64,000 bases of DNA from Ramlibacter albus (GCF_014297445.1 NZ_JACORU010000013.1:1-64000); one strand, 5' to 3'. Numbered from the stretch's first letter, positions 42,653 through 52,694 are shown. The notes: generated from the letters alone by a model not told the origin. Program-made: numbers and translations.

Positions 42653-44149
42653 ATGTACCTCACGCAAGGACTGCACCGCTCGCTGCAGCGCCACCCCGGC
42701 AAGGAAGCACTGAATCACCTTGGCGACAGCACGCGGCGGTCCCTCACGTTCGCCGAGCTGGTGCCGTCTGTCGCAAGGCAGGCCGGCGCGCTGGCACGGC
42801 AGGGGGTGCGTGCGGGCGACCGTGTCGCGCTGCTCGCGCCCAACAACGACTATCTCGTGCAGGCGCTGCTCGCGTGCTGGTGGCTGGGCGCGGTGGCCTG
42901 CCCGCTCAACATCCGCTGGAGCGCCGCCGAGCTGGCCCACGCGGTCGCCGACAGCGGGGCTGAGCTGCTGCTCGTGGACGAGACGCTCGTGCCGCCGGCG
43001 AACCCCCTCGACGTGCGCACGGTCGCGCTCGAGCGCTTCGCCGCCGAGGCAGACAGCTGCGCCGAGCTGCCCGACACGCGTACCGGCGACGACGCACTCG
43101 CGGCGATCCTCTACACCGGTGGAACGACCGGCCGCGCCAAGGGCGTGATGCTGTCCCATGCCAACTTCTGGTCGGCCTGCGTCGCGCGCGGTGCCGAGCT
43201 GCCCAATTCGCCTCACTCCGTCGCGCTGCTCGTGGCGCCGCTGTTCCATGTGGCGGGCCTCGGCCGCCTGCTCGGCCAGTTGGTCGTCGGCGGCACCTGC
43301 GTGACGCTCGCGCGCTTCCAGGCCGACCGCGTGCTCGATGCGATCGAGAACCACGGCGTGAGCGACATCGTCGCCGTGCCGACGATGCTGCAGTCGCTGC
43401 TCGACGCGCCCGGCTTCCGGCCCGAGCGCGTGCAGGGCCTCACGCGCGTCGCCTTCGGAGCGGCGCCGATGCCGCCGGACCTGCTGGCGCGGGCGCTCGA
43501 CTCGCTGCCGCACGCGGAGTTCTTCCAGGCCTATGGCATGACGGAGACGGCGGGCGCGGTGTGCATGAACCCGCCGGAGAACCACCGCGCTGAGGCCCGC
43601 GAGCTGGGGCTCGCCAATTCGGTCGGCTGCGCAGGCCTGGGTGCGGAGATCGTCGTGGCCGACGATGCGGGCCGTGAAGTGCCGCGCGGCGCGGTCGGCG
43701 AGGTGATCGTGCGCGGCCCGATGGTGATGCGCGGCTATTGGCGGCAACCGGAGACCACGCAGGCGGCATTCCGGGACGGGTGGCTGCGCACCGGCGATGC
43801 CGGGCGCATGGACGCGAGCGGCCACCTGTTCATCGTCGACCGCATCAAGGACATGATCATCACGGGCGGCGAGAACGTGTACAGCGGCGAGGTCGAGACG
43901 GTGCTGCGTGCGCATCCCGCGGTGGCGCAGGCGGCAGTGGTCGGCGTGCCCGATGCGCGCTGGGGCGAGTCCGTGCATGCGGTCGTCGTGCTGCGCAACG
44001 GCACCACGGCCGACGTGCTGCGCGAGTGGTGCCGCGGTCGGATGGCCGGCTACAAGTGTCCGCGCGGCTTCAGCTTCGTGCCCGAACTGCCCGTTTCGGC
44101 CGCCGGCAAGGTCTTGAAGAATGTGCTGCGCGAACAGGTGCGCGGATGA
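42653..44149 (+). CDS. AMP-forming acyl-CoA ligase
   Basis: A 498-residue ANL-superfamily enzyme. The P-loop is LYTGGTTGRAKGVMLSH near 160. The substrate region has QAYGMTETAGAVCMNP near 300, the hinge is WLRTGDAGRMDASGHLFIVDRIKDMIITGGENVYSGEVE near 385-420, and the catalytic Lys is in SAAGKVLKN near the end. ATG 42653 lies after an AAGGA site. It activates a carboxylic acid to its CoA ester with ATP. It is the first gene of an operon with a complete branched-chain-type ABC importer, so it probably acts on the acid imported by that system. Confidence 0.93.
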   Translation: MYLTQGLHRSLQRHPGKEALNHLGDSTRRSLTFAELVPSVARQAGALARQGVRAGDRVALLAPNNDYLVQALLACWWLGAVACPLNIRWSAAELAHAVADSGAELLLVDETLVPPANPLDVRTVALERFAAEADSCAELPDTRTGDDALAAILYTGGTTGRAKGVMLSHANFWSACVARGAELPNSPHSVALLVAPLFHVAGLGRLLGQLVVGGTCVTLARFQADRVLDAIENHGVSDIVAVPTMLQSLLDAPGFRPERVQGLTRVAFGAAPMPPDLLARALDSLPHAEFFQAYGMTETAGAVCMNPPENHRAEARELGLANSVGCAGLGAEIVVADDAGREVPRGAVGEVIVRGPMVMRGYWRQPETTQAAFRDGWLRTGDAGRMDASGHLFIVDRIKDMIITGGENVYSGEVETVLRAHPAVAQAAVVGVPDARWGESVHAVVVLRNGTTADVLREWCRGRMAGYKCPRGFSFVPELPVSAAGKVLKNVLREQVRG

Positions 44150-44159
44150 GGGCTGCGCG

Positions 44160-44974
44160 ATGAAGCACGGCGGATCCGGCGGGCGCTCACGGCCCACGCC
44201 GCTGCTCGAAGTGCGCGATGTCACGGTGCGCTTCGGTGGCGTGGTGGCGCTGGACGCCGTGTCGTTCGACGTCGCGCCCGGCGAAATCTGCGGCCTGATC
44301 GGGCCCAACGGCGCGGGCAAGACAACGCTGTTCAACTGCCTGTCGCGGCTGTACGCGCACCACACCGGCGAGATCCGGTTCGACGGGCGCGCGCTCGGCG
44401 CGCTGCCGCAGCATCGGATGGCCGGCCTGGGCATCGGCCGCACATTCCAGAACCTCGCGCTGTTCCGCACGCTCACCGTGCGGCAGAACATCGCGGTCGG
44501 CGCAACGTGCCGCCGCGGCACGGGGTGGCTCGCGCACACCTTGCGCCTGCCTTCCGTACTGCGCGAAGAGGCGGAGCAGGCCGCGCGAGTCGACGAGCTC
44601 ATCGAGCTGCTGCAGCTGCGCGACGTCGCGAGCGTTCCCGCGAGCGAACTGCCGTTCGGCACGCAGAAGCGCGTGGAGCTCGCGCGCGCACTCGCGATGC
44701 AGCCGCGCCTGCTGCTGCTCGATGAGCCGGCCTGCGGGCTCAACCACCACGAAGTCGGGGAGCTCGGCTCCTTGATCCGCACGCTGCGCGAGCGCTTCGC
44801 GCTGACGGTGTTGCTGGTGGAGCACCACATGGGACTGGTGATGCAACTTTCCGACAAGCTGGTCGCGTTGAACTTCGGGCGCAAGATCGCCGAAGGCACA
44901 CCTGCCGAGGTGCGGCGCGACCCCGAGCTGATCGCGGCTTATCTCGGCGCCCCGGCGCAAGCGGAGGCAAGGAC

Positions 44975-44978
<4 letters not shown>
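44160..44978 (+). CDS. livG: Branched-chain-type ABC transporter ATP-binding protein (LivG-like)
   Basis: A 272-residue ATPase. Walker A is GPNGAGKTTLFNCLSRLYAHHTG near 45. The signature is degenerate (ASVPASELPFGTQKRVELARAL) as in LivG, Walker B is LLLDEPACGLNHHE near 190 and the H-loop VEHHMGLVMQLSDK. The ATG at 44160 gives a short Gly-rich tail before the first beta strand; the start before it is uncertain. It overlaps LivF by 4 bp. One of the two ATPases of the Liv-type importer. Confidence 0.93.
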
Positions 44979-45699
<721 letters not shown>

Positions 45700-45703
<4 letters not shown>

Positions 45704-46569
45704 ACACCTTGCTGCCGCAGCTCGCGGCGGGCCTGGCCACGGGCGGCATCTACGCCAGCCTCGCGCTTGCGCTGGTGATGGTCTACCGCAGCACGCACCA
45801 CGTGAACTTCGCGCAGGGCGAGATGGCGATGTTCTGCACCTTCATCGCGTCGGTGCTGATCGAGGCGGGGCTGCCGTACTGGGCGGCGTTCGCGGGCACC
45901 GTCGTGATCGCGTTCGTGCTCGGTGCGGTGATCGAAGCGCTCCTGATTCGCCGGCTGCGGCATGCGCCGGTGCTGTCCATCGTGGTGGTGTTCGTCGCGC
46001 TGCTGGTCATCCTGCACAGCATCGCGGGCTTGCTGTTCGGCTATGCGATCCGGTCGTTCCCGAGCCCCTTCCCGGATAGTGTGCGGGCCGGCGGCCTGCT
46101 CACGCCGCACCAGCTTGGCGCCGTGGGCGTCACGCTGGCAGTGCTGGCCGTTGTCTACCTGTTCTTCCGCTATTCGCCGCTCGGCCTGCAGATGCGCGCC
46201 ACGGCGGAGAACCCGGTTTCGAGCCGACTCGTCGGCGTGCGCGTGGACCGGATGCTGGCGCTCGGCTGGGGCATGGCCGGTGCGATCGGCGCCATCGCGG
46301 GCATGATGATCGCGCCGGTGGTGTTCCTCGACGTGCACATGATGTCCGGCGTGCTGGTGTACGCGTTCGCCGCGGCGGTGCTCGGCGGCATCGGCAGCGC
46401 GCCGGGCGCGGTGATCGGCGGCTTCGTCGTCGGCGTGCTGGAGAACCTCGTTGGGACCTACGTGGTCGGCGCGGAGCTGAAGCTCACCGTGGCGCTGGTG
46501 CTGATCGTCGCTGTGCTGGTCGTGAAGCCCGCCGGCCTGCTGGGCAAGGCCATCGTGGTGAGGGTGTGA
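45700..46569 (+). CDS. livH: Branched-chain-type ABC transporter permease (LivH-like)
   Basis: A 289-residue integral membrane protein with about eight hydrophobic segments (LAAGLATGGIYASLALALVMV first). Family motifs are THHVNFAQGEMAMF near 30-45, LGLQMRATAENPVSSRLVGV near 165, and AFAAAVLGGIGSAPGAVIGGFVVG near 225. The ATG overlaps the LivF stop. The AENP-like loop is the coupling region for LivG/LivF. Confidence 0.93.
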
Positions 46570-46570
46570 G

Positions 46571-47518
46571 ATGAACCGGTTGCTGCTGCCCGCCGCCGTG
46601 TTGATCGCGTGTGCCGCGCCGTTCGTGCTGCCCGGCTACGCGGTGTTCGAACTCACCATCGTCATCACCTACGCGGTGGCGCTGCTCGGGCTGAACCTGC
46701 TCACCGGCTACAACGGGCAGATCTCGCTGGGCCACGGGGCGTTCTTCGCGCTCGGGGCATACGTCGCCGGCATGCTGATGGAGCACGCAGGCTGGCCGTA
46801 CTGGGCGACGCTGCCGGCGGCGGCTGCGCTCGGCGGCGTGCTCGGCTGGCTGTTCGGCCGGCCTGCGCTCAAGCTCGATGGCGTGTACCTCGCGCTCGCC
46901 ACCTTCGCCTTGGGCGTGGCCACGCCGCAGTTGCTGAAGTACAAGGGGTTCGAAGCCTGGACCGGCGGCTCGCAAGGGCTGGTGCTGGTGAAGCCGGAGG
47001 CACCGTTCGGCCTGCCAGTGGATGCGGACCAGTGGCTGTACTTCTTCTGCCTCGCCGTCGCGGCGGTGTTGTTCGCCTGCGCGCGCAACCTGCTGCGCGG
47101 TGGCTTCGGCCTGGACATCGTCGCCGTGCGCGACCACCCGATCGCCGCGCAGGCCATGGGCGTGGACAACGCGCGCATCAAGACGCTCACCTTCGGCCTG
47201 TCGGCGCTGTGCACCAGCGTCGGCGGCGCGCTGTCGGCGATCGTCGTGCAGTTCGTCGCGCCCGACAGCTTCTCGATCTTCCTGTCGATCACGCTGCTGG
47301 TGGGCGCCGTCGTCGGCGGCCTCGGCTCGCTGCAAGGTGCCGTGTACGGCGCGGTGTTCATCCAGTTCGTGCCGCGCGTCGCCGAGCAGGTCTCGAAATC
47401 GGCGCCGTGGGCCGTCTACGGTGCCATCCTGCTGCTGCTGGTGCTGCTGTGGCCCACCGGCGCGGCGGGCGGCATCCGCCACCTGAAGAACCGCATTCCT
47501 GCGAGGAGCAAACCATGA
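46571..47518 (+). CDS. livM: Branched-chain-type ABC transporter permease (LivM-like)
   Basis: A 315-residue permease that pairs with LivH. Hydrophobic helices begin at residue 3. The family motif LNLLTGYNGQISLGHGAFFALGAY lies near 45-70, FGLDIVAVRDHPIAAQAMGVD near 180 is the coupling loop, and LLVGAVVGGLGSLQGAVYGAVF near 240 is typical. It starts one base after LivH ends and overlaps the binding-protein start by 4 bp. Confidence 0.93.
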   Translation: MNRLLLPAAVLIACAAPFVLPGYAVFELTIVITYAVALLGLNLLTGYNGQISLGHGAFFALGAYVAGMLMEHAGWPYWATLPAAAALGGVLGWLFGRPALKLDGVYLALATFALGVATPQLLKYKGFEAWTGGSQGLVLVKPEAPFGLPVDADQWLYFFCLAVAAVLFACARNLLRGGFGLDIVAVRDHPIAAQAMGVDNARIKTLTFGLSALCTSVGGALSAIVVQFVAPDSFSIFLSITLLVGAVVGGLGSLQGAVYGAVFIQFVPRVAEQVSKSAPWAVYGAILLLLVLLWPTGAAGGIRHLKNRIPARSKP

Positions 47519-48717
47519 AGTCGATCATCCTGGCCATCGCCGCCACGCTGGCGCTGGCCTGCGGCAATGCCGCCGCGCAGAAGCGCTACGACCCCGGCGC
47601 GTCGGACACCGAGATCCGCATCGGCCAGACCATGCCGTACAGCGGCGCCGCGTCGATCTACGGTGAGGTCGGCAAGACGCAGGCCGCGTATTTCCGCATG
47701 CTCAACGAGCAGGGCGGCATCAACGGCCGCAAGGTGAATTTCCTCAGCCTCGATGACGGCTACTCGCCGCCGAAGACCGTGGAGGGCGTGCGCCGGCTGG
47801 TGGAGCAGGACCAGGTGCTGCTGCTGTACGGCATGTTCGGCACCGCGACCAATTCCGCGGTGCACCGCTACCTCAACGCGAAGAAGGTGCCGCACCTGCT
47901 GCTGCTGACGGGCGCGTCCAAGTGGAACGACCCCAAGGGGCACCCGTGGTCGATGGGCTTCTACCCGGACTACCCGTCCGAGGCGCGCGTCTACGCACGG
48001 CACATCCTGGAGAACCGGCCCAACGCGAAGATCGGCGTGCTCTACCAGAACGACGATTACGGCAAGGACTACCTGCGCGGGCTGAAGGAAGGGCTCGGTG
48101 CGAAGGCGAAGTCGATGATCGTCGCCGAGGCTTCGTACGAAGTCACCGACCCGACGGTCGACTCGCAGATCGTGCAGCTGCGCGGCGCCGGTGCCGACGT
48201 GCTGGTGAGCTTCAGCACCGCCAAGGCCGCGATCCAGACGCTGCGCCGCATCCACGACACCGGCTGGAAGCCCACGCACTACCTCGCGCAGGGTGCCGCG
48301 CTGATCGGCGCGGTGTTCACCCCCGCGGGCCCCGAGAAGGCCGTCGGCGTGATCTCCACCGCGTATGCCAAGGACCCGAACGACACGCAGTGGGAGAACG
48401 ACGCCGCGTTCCGCGAGTGGCTCGCGTTCATGAAGAAGTACCGGCCTGAAGCCGACCTGCGCCTGGGCTCGCACGTCTATGCGTATTCCAGTGCGAAGCT
48501 GATGGCGGAGATCCTGCGCGCGTGCGGCGACAACCTCACGCGCGAGAACGTGCTCAAGCACGCGGCGTCGATCAAGGCGGTGCAGTTGCCGATGTTCCTG
48601 CCCGGTGTCGTGGTGAGCAGCAGCCCCGACGACTATCGCCTCATCAAGTCGCTGCAGCCGGTGGTGTTCGACGGCAAGCGCTGGAACCGCCTGGGCGGTT
48701 TCGTTTCGATCTTCTGA
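47515..48717 (+). CDS. Branched-chain-type ABC transporter substrate-binding protein
   Basis: A 400-residue type I periplasmic binding protein (Peripla_BP_6). Signal peptide about 1-21 (ILAIAATLALACGNAAAQ). The mature part opens EIRIGQTMPYSGAASIYG and contains NFLSLDDGYSPPKTVEGVRRLVEQD, GVLYQNDDYGKDYLRGLKEGLG and SQIVQLRGAGADVLVSFSTAKA. The ligand is probably an aromatic or branched organic acid, given the ligase in the same operon, rather than an amino acid. The gene lies last among the transporter genes, overlapping LivM. Confidence 0.93.
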   Translation: MKSIILAIAATLALACGNAAAQKRYDPGASDTEIRIGQTMPYSGAASIYGEVGKTQAAYFRMLNEQGGINGRKVNFLSLDDGYSPPKTVEGVRRLVEQDQVLLLYGMFGTATNSAVHRYLNAKKVPHLLLLTGASKWNDPKGHPWSMGFYPDYPSEARVYARHILENRPNAKIGVLYQNDDYGKDYLRGLKEGLGAKAKSMIVAEASYEVTDPTVDSQIVQLRGAGADVLVSFSTAKAAIQTLRRIHDTGWKPTHYLAQGAALIGAVFTPAGPEKAVGVISTAYAKDPNDTQWENDAAFREWLAFMKKYRPEADLRLGSHVYAYSSAKLMAEILRACGDNLTRENVLKHAASIKAVQLPMFLPGVVVSSSPDDYRLIKSLQPVVFDGKRWNRLGGFVSIF

Positions 48718-48731
48718 CCTTTCGGGAACCC

Positions 48732-49688
48732 ATGCACCCCGCTTTCCGCAAGCTGCGCCTGCCCGCCATCGCGGCGCCCCTGTTCATCATCAGCACGCCG
48801 CAGCTGGTCATCGCGCAATGCAAGGCCGGCATCGTCGGCTCGATGCCGGCGCTCAATGCGCGCCCGCCCGAGCTGCTGGACGACTGGCTGGCCGAGATCA
48901 CCGAGACCCTCGCCGCGCACGACCGCAAGCACCCCGAGGCGCCCGCGGCGCCGTTCGCCATCAACCAGATCGTGCACCGGAGCAACACGCGGCTGGAGCA
49001 CGACATGGCCGTGTGCGAGCGCTACAAGGTGCCGATCGTCATCACGTCGCTCGGCGCGCGGCCCGAGATCAATGCCGCGGTGCACGGTTGGGGCGGTGTG
49101 GTGCTGCACGACGTGATCGACGATGCGTTCGCGCGCAAGGCGGTCGAGAAGGGCGCTGACGGGCTGGTCGCCGTCGCGGCCGGTGCGGGCGGGCATGCGG
49201 GCACCATCAGCCCTTTCGCGCTGGTGCACGAGATCCGCCGCTGGTTTCGCGGGCCGCTTGCGTTGAGCGGCGCAATCGCGACCGGTGACGCGCTGCTCGC
49301 GGCGCTGGCCGCAGGCGCGGACTTCGGCTACATCGGCTCGGCGTTCATCGCGACCGAGGAAGCGCGCGCCGACCCGGCCTACAAAGCGATGATCGTCGGC
49401 AGCAGCAGCCGCGACATCGTGTATTCCAACCTGTTCACCGGCGTGCACGGCAACTACCTTCGCGGCTCGATCGTGGCCGCGGGGCTGGACCCGGACGCGC
49501 TGCCGCAGAGCGACGCGAGCCAGATGAACTTCGGCACCGACCGCAAGAAGCCGTGGAAGGACATCTGGGGTTGCGGGCAGGGGATCGCCGCGGTGACCGA
49601 GGTCGTGCCCACCGCGACGCTGGTCGCGCGGCTCGCGCGCGAGTACCGCGCGCGCCTGGACCGCCTGGCGAGCACGCACAAGGGTTAA
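48732..49688 (+). CDS. Nitronate monooxygenase-like FMN protein
   Basis: A 318-residue TIM-barrel protein of the 2-nitropropane dioxygenase/NMO family. N-terminal LRLPAIAAPLFIISTPQLVIAQCKAGIVGS, NQIVHRSN near 80, and VAAGAGGHAGTISPFAL near 150 with the conserved His, then LSGAIATGDALLAALAAGADFGYIGSAFIA for FMN binding. Nitronates are the known substrates; many members have no confirmed reaction and may be NAD(P)H:quinone reductases. It is 14 bp after the binding protein and the last gene of the Liv operon, so it may act on the imported compound. Confidence 0.9.
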   Translation: MHPAFRKLRLPAIAAPLFIISTPQLVIAQCKAGIVGSMPALNARPPELLDDWLAEITETLAAHDRKHPEAPAAPFAINQIVHRSNTRLEHDMAVCERYKVPIVITSLGARPEINAAVHGWGGVVLHDVIDDAFARKAVEKGADGLVAVAAGAGGHAGTISPFALVHEIRRWFRGPLALSGAIATGDALLAALAAGADFGYIGSAFIATEEARADPAYKAMIVGSSSRDIVYSNLFTGVHGNYLRGSIVAAGLDPDALPQSDASQMNFGTDRKKPWKDIWGCGQGIAAVTEVVPTATLVARLAREYRARLDRLASTHKG

Positions 49689-49705
49689 CCCCTGCCATCT
49701 TTTCC

Positions 49706-49719
49706 TTGATCTGGATCAA
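49706..49719. promoter_or_regulatory. FNR/ANR-type box
   Basis: TTGAT-CTGG-ATCAA is a perfect match to the FNR/ANR consensus TTGAT-N4-ATCAA. It lies 45 bp upstream of the 49764 start, just after the previous operon. A possible -10 element TATTCT follows at 49730-49735. It suggests oxygen control of the following operon, as activator or repressor depending on the real start of transcription. Confidence 0.65.
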
Positions 49720-49738
49720 GGATTGCGCCTATTCTATT

Positions 49739-49754
49739 TCAAACGACTGTTTGA
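49739..49754. promoter_or_regulatory. Palindromic operator, candidate TetR site
   Basis: TCAAAC-GACT-GTTTGA is a perfect 6-bp inverted repeat with a 4-bp spacer, 9 bp upstream of the 49764 start. The CAAAC-N4-GTTTG layout resembles the PsrA-type motif bound by TetR-family acyl-CoA-responsive regulators. A related GAAAC-AGCT-GTTTG lies at the start of the TctC gene (50570-50583). The TetR gene at 51542 in this operon is the obvious candidate to bind it. Confidence 0.55.
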
Positions 49755-49763
49755 GGTAGCGTA

Positions 49764-50558
49764 GTGAAAATCTGGTTCCAGCTGCTCTCGTCGGAAACCG
49801 GCATGCGGGGTTTCCTCGACGCGACGCAGAAGCTCGTCGACCGGGCCATGCCGCCCGGCGTGACGGTCGAGGTCCGCGGCACGACGCACGGCGTCATCGG
49901 CGACCAGTACCGCCTGTTCTGCAACTACGACACGCGCGAGGTCATCGACAACGCGCTGCGCATCCGGCAGGAGGGCGGCTACGACGCGTTCGTCATCGCC
50001 AACTCGATGGACCCGGTCCTGGTCGAGCTGCGCGAGATGCTCGACATCCCGGTCGTCGCCTTCATGGAGACGTGCGCGTTCACGGCCTGCACGTTCGGCG
50101 AGCGCTTCGGCGTGATAGGCGTCAACCGCAAGCTGATGGCGTGGTACCGCTCCATCGTCTACGGCTACGGCATCGCCGACCGGCTGGCCGCGATGGAGCC
50201 GATGGAGGTGGCGGACACCCGCAGCCTCGACCTCGGCTTCACCGACTCGGCGTTCGGCGACATGCTGCAGGAGCAGCTCGTGGCGGCCGGCCGCCGCGCG
50301 ATCGACAAGGGCGCGGAGGTGCTCTTCGTGGGCGGCCCGCCCGGCACGCTGATGGCCCAGCGCGGCGTCTTCACGATCGACGGCGTGCCGCTGCTGGACA
50401 CCTACACGCTGCTCGCCAAGACGGCCGAGACCATGGCGGTCATGCACAAGCTCACCGGCACCTGCGTCAGCCGCCACCTCCTGTACGCCGCGCCGGCGCC
50501 CGAGCTCGTCCGCAAGGTCGGCGCGGCCTACGGTGTGCCGCCGCTTCGCAACGGTTGA
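49764..50558 (+). CDS. Asp/Glu/hydantoin racemase-fold protein lacking both catalytic Cys (copy 1)
   Basis: A 264-residue protein whose fold matches the Asp/Glu racemase superfamily. In hydantoin racemases one catalytic Cys lies in a V-I-A-C-F-x-D-P motif and the other in V-L-G-C-A-G. Here the positions read VIANSMDP (Asn) and LFVGGPPG (Gly). Without both cysteines racemisation by the known mechanism is not possible; other family members act as decarboxylases or isomerases with one Cys, so a different reaction or a binding role is likely. It is first in a long operon and paralogous to the product at 56198. ATG 49764 has a GGTAG site. Confidence 0.85.
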   Translation: MKIWFQLLSSETGMRGFLDATQKLVDRAMPPGVTVEVRGTTHGVIGDQYRLFCNYDTREVIDNALRIRQEGGYDAFVIANSMDPVLVELREMLDIPVVAFMETCAFTACTFGERFGVIGVNRKLMAWYRSIVYGYGIADRLAAMEPMEVADTRSLDLGFTDSAFGDMLQEQLVAAGRRAIDKGAEVLFVGGPPGTLMAQRGVFTIDGVPLLDTYTLLAKTAETMAVMHKLTGTCVSRHLLYAAPAPELVRKVGAAYGVPPLRNG

Positions 50559-50567
50559 GGGATCCCA

Positions 50568-51545
50568 ATGAAACAGCTGTTTGAATTCATCCGCTGCGTC
50601 GTCGCGGCGGCGGCCCTCGTCGCCTTTGCGGGCGGCGCGTACGCGCAGGCTTGGCCTTCGAAGCCGATCCGCATCATCGTGCCGTTCTCCGCGGGCGGCG
50701 GCGTGGACACGCTCGCACGCATGGTCGGCCAGCGGCTGTCCGAGCAGGTGGGCCAGCCGGTGGTGGTCGAGAACAAGCCCGGCGCGGGCGGCAACATCGC
50801 CACCGCCTACGTGGCCACGCAGCCGGCGGACGGCTACACGCTGTTGATCGGCGCCAACGGGCTGGCGGCCAACACCACGCTCTACCGCAACCAGCCCTTC
50901 GACATGATGAAGGACTTCGCGGCGGTTGCGTACATCGGCGCGTCCCCGCTGATCCTCGTGGCCGCGCCCTCGTTCGCGCCGAAGAACATGCAGGAGCTGG
51001 TCGCGCTCGCGAAGTCGCAGCCGGGCAAGGTGACGTACGCAACAGGAGGCACCGGCACCTCCGGCCACCTCGCGAGCGAGATGCTCAAGGCCGCGGCGCA
51101 GGTCGACATCGCGCACGTGCCCTACAAGGGCGGCACGCAGGCGTTCGTGGACCTGCAGTCGGGCCGCGTGGACGTCATGTTCATCGACCCGCCGCTGGCC
51201 ATGCCGCAGATCAAGGCCCAGCGCCTGAAGGCCATCGCGGTCGGCAGCGCCAAGCGCTTCGACCTGCTGCCGGACGTGCCCACGGTGGCCGAGTCGGGCG
51301 TGCCCGGCTTCGAGGCCACGGTGTGGTGGGGCTTCGTCGCACCCGGCAAGACACCGCCGGACGTGCTTGCGAAGCTCAACGCGGAGATCGTGAAGGCCAT
51401 CGCGCACTCGTCGGTCAAGGACCGCCTGCACGACATGGGCGTGGTGCCCGCGGCGTGGTCGCCGGAGCAGTTCGGCCGCTTCCTCGGCACGGAAACCGAG
51501 AAGTGGGCCGTGGTCATCAAGCGCGCCAACATCCAGCCCGAATGA
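50568..51545 (+). CDS. TctC/Bug-family periplasmic solute-binding protein
   Basis: A 325-residue secreted protein. Signal peptide about 1-25 (VVAAAALVAFAGGAYAQA). Motifs are IIVPFSAGGGVDTLARM, ENKPGAGGN near 70 and VPYKGGTQAFVDLQSGRVDV near 190. A GAAAC-N4-GTTTG sequence overlaps its first codons, so a repressor could bind there. The operon also encodes a nitrate/sulfonate-type ABC importer, so two different uptake routes or a sensor plus a transporter are present. Overlaps TetR by 4 bp. Confidence 0.93.
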   Translation: MKQLFEFIRCVVAAAALVAFAGGAYAQAWPSKPIRIIVPFSAGGGVDTLARMVGQRLSEQVGQPVVVENKPGAGGNIATAYVATQPADGYTLLIGANGLAANTTLYRNQPFDMMKDFAAVAYIGASPLILVAAPSFAPKNMQELVALAKSQPGKVTYATGGTGTSGHLASEMLKAAAQVDIAHVPYKGGTQAFVDLQSGRVDVMFIDPPLAMPQIKAQRLKAIAVGSAKRFDLLPDVPTVAESGVPGFEATVWWGFVAPGKTPPDVLAKLNAEIVKAIAHSSVKDRLHDMGVVPAAWSPEQFGRFLGTETEKWAVVIKRANIQPE

Positions 51546-52306
51546 ACGAGATGCCCGAACGCCTGCGGGACGACAGCGCGCCGGCCGCCTCCGCCGGCGC
51601 GCTCGACGACGCAACCCCCGCCCCCCGTGGCCGCAAGGCCCGTGCGCTCGCGGAGGTGTCGGTCGAGCGCAAGAAGGACCACATCCTCAACGCGGCCGAG
51701 GCCCTGTTCGCGGAAGAGGGCTTCGCGCAGGTCTCCATCCGCGACATCGCCGATGCCGCGCAGGCCAACGTCGCGGCGGTCAACTACCACTTCGGCTCCA
51801 AGGAAAAACTGTTCGAGGCGCTGTTCGCGCGCCGCGTGATCCCGGTCAACCAGCACCGCCTGGACCTGCTGGCCGCCGCCCGGGCGCGCGGCCGCGGCGG
51901 CAAGCCCGCCCTGCGCGACGTGGTGGAAGCCTTCGTGCGCCCGCCGCTGCTGCTGGGCGACCCGAAGTCGCACGGTTCGCAGGGCGTGGTGATGATGCGC
52001 TTCCTCAGCCGCATGCTGGCCATGCCCAAGGAGCACGTGTTCCTCGAGGCGTATTACGGCGAGGTGCGCAGCCGCTTCATCGCCACCTTCGCCGAGCTGC
52101 TGCCCAGGCTCTCGGCCGAGACGCTGCTGTGGCGCTACAACCTGATGGTCGGCGCGCTCATCTACGCGCTCGCCGGCCCGCAGCGCATGCTGCGCCCGCC
52201 CGCCGCGGAGCCCCGCACGCCGCGCAACTGGAACGTCGAGGACGCGATCGCCGAGGTCGTGGCTTTCTGCACCGCCGGCTTCGAGGCCGCACCCCGCAAG
52301 AAATAG
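51542..52306 (+). CDS. TetR-family transcriptional regulator
   Basis: A 254-residue regulator with a Pro/Ala-rich N-terminal tail (about 1-40). The TetR helix-turn-helix reads KKDHILNAAEALFAEEGFAQVSIRDIADAAQANVAAVNYHFGSKEKLFEAL (about 45-95), and the ligand domain lies about 100-250. The C-terminal domain is of a TetR_C type rich in Leu and Arg. ATG 51542 overlaps the TctC stop. It probably represses its own operon through the palindrome at 49739 and responds to the pathway substrate or its CoA ester (inference). Confidence 0.92.
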   Translation: MNEMPERLRDDSAPAASAGALDDATPAPRGRKARALAEVSVERKKDHILNAAEALFAEEGFAQVSIRDIADAAQANVAAVNYHFGSKEKLFEALFARRVIPVNQHRLDLLAAARARGRGGKPALRDVVEAFVRPPLLLGDPKSHGSQGVVMMRFLSRMLAMPKEHVFLEAYYGEVRSRFIATFAELLPRLSAETLLWRYNLMVGALIYALAGPQRMLRPPAAEPRTPRNWNVEDAIAEVVAFCTAGFEAAPRKK

Positions 52307-52313
52307 GACCGCC

Positions 52314-52694
52314 ATGCCCACACCCTTCAACCCGCCCGAGCTGTGCTCGCACTTCGTCGACGCCGCGGCCATGCCGTGGTCGCCGACGCAGTTCGAGGGC
52401 ATCGAGATGAAGATCCTCTACAGCGACGACGACGGCCGCTCCGCCATCCTCTTCAAGCTCGCGCCCGGCGCGGTCGTGCCGCTGCACGAGCACCAGGCGC
52501 TGGAGATGACCTACATGCTCGAGGGCGACCTCACCGACCACGAAGGCTCGTGCACGCCGGGCAATTTCGTGTGGCGGCCGGGCGGCAACCGGCACATCGC
52601 GCACTCCAAGGGCGGCGCGGTGTTCCTCTCGATCTTCAACAAGCCCAACCTGTTCGAGTCGGGCACGCGGTTCTTCACGGAAGCGCAGGCGTGA
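52314..52694 (+). CDS. Cupin-domain protein
   Basis: A 126-residue single-domain cupin. The first cupin motif is VVPLHEHQALEMTYMLEG near 55-70, with His/His/Glu metal ligands, followed by the second motif GNFVWRPGGNRHIAHSKGG near 85. Small cupins can be dioxygenases, isomerases or epimerases; none can be chosen from sequence. It overlaps the first VOC gene by 4 bp (GTGA), and the operon therefore has three small metal-enzyme-type proteins in a row. Confidence 0.85.
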   Translation: MPTPFNPPELCSHFVDAAAMPWSPTQFEGIEMKILYSDDDGRSAILFKLAPGAVVPLHEHQALEMTYMLEGDLTDHEGSCTPGNFVWRPGGNRHIAHSKGGAVFLSIFNKPNLFESGTRFFTEAQA

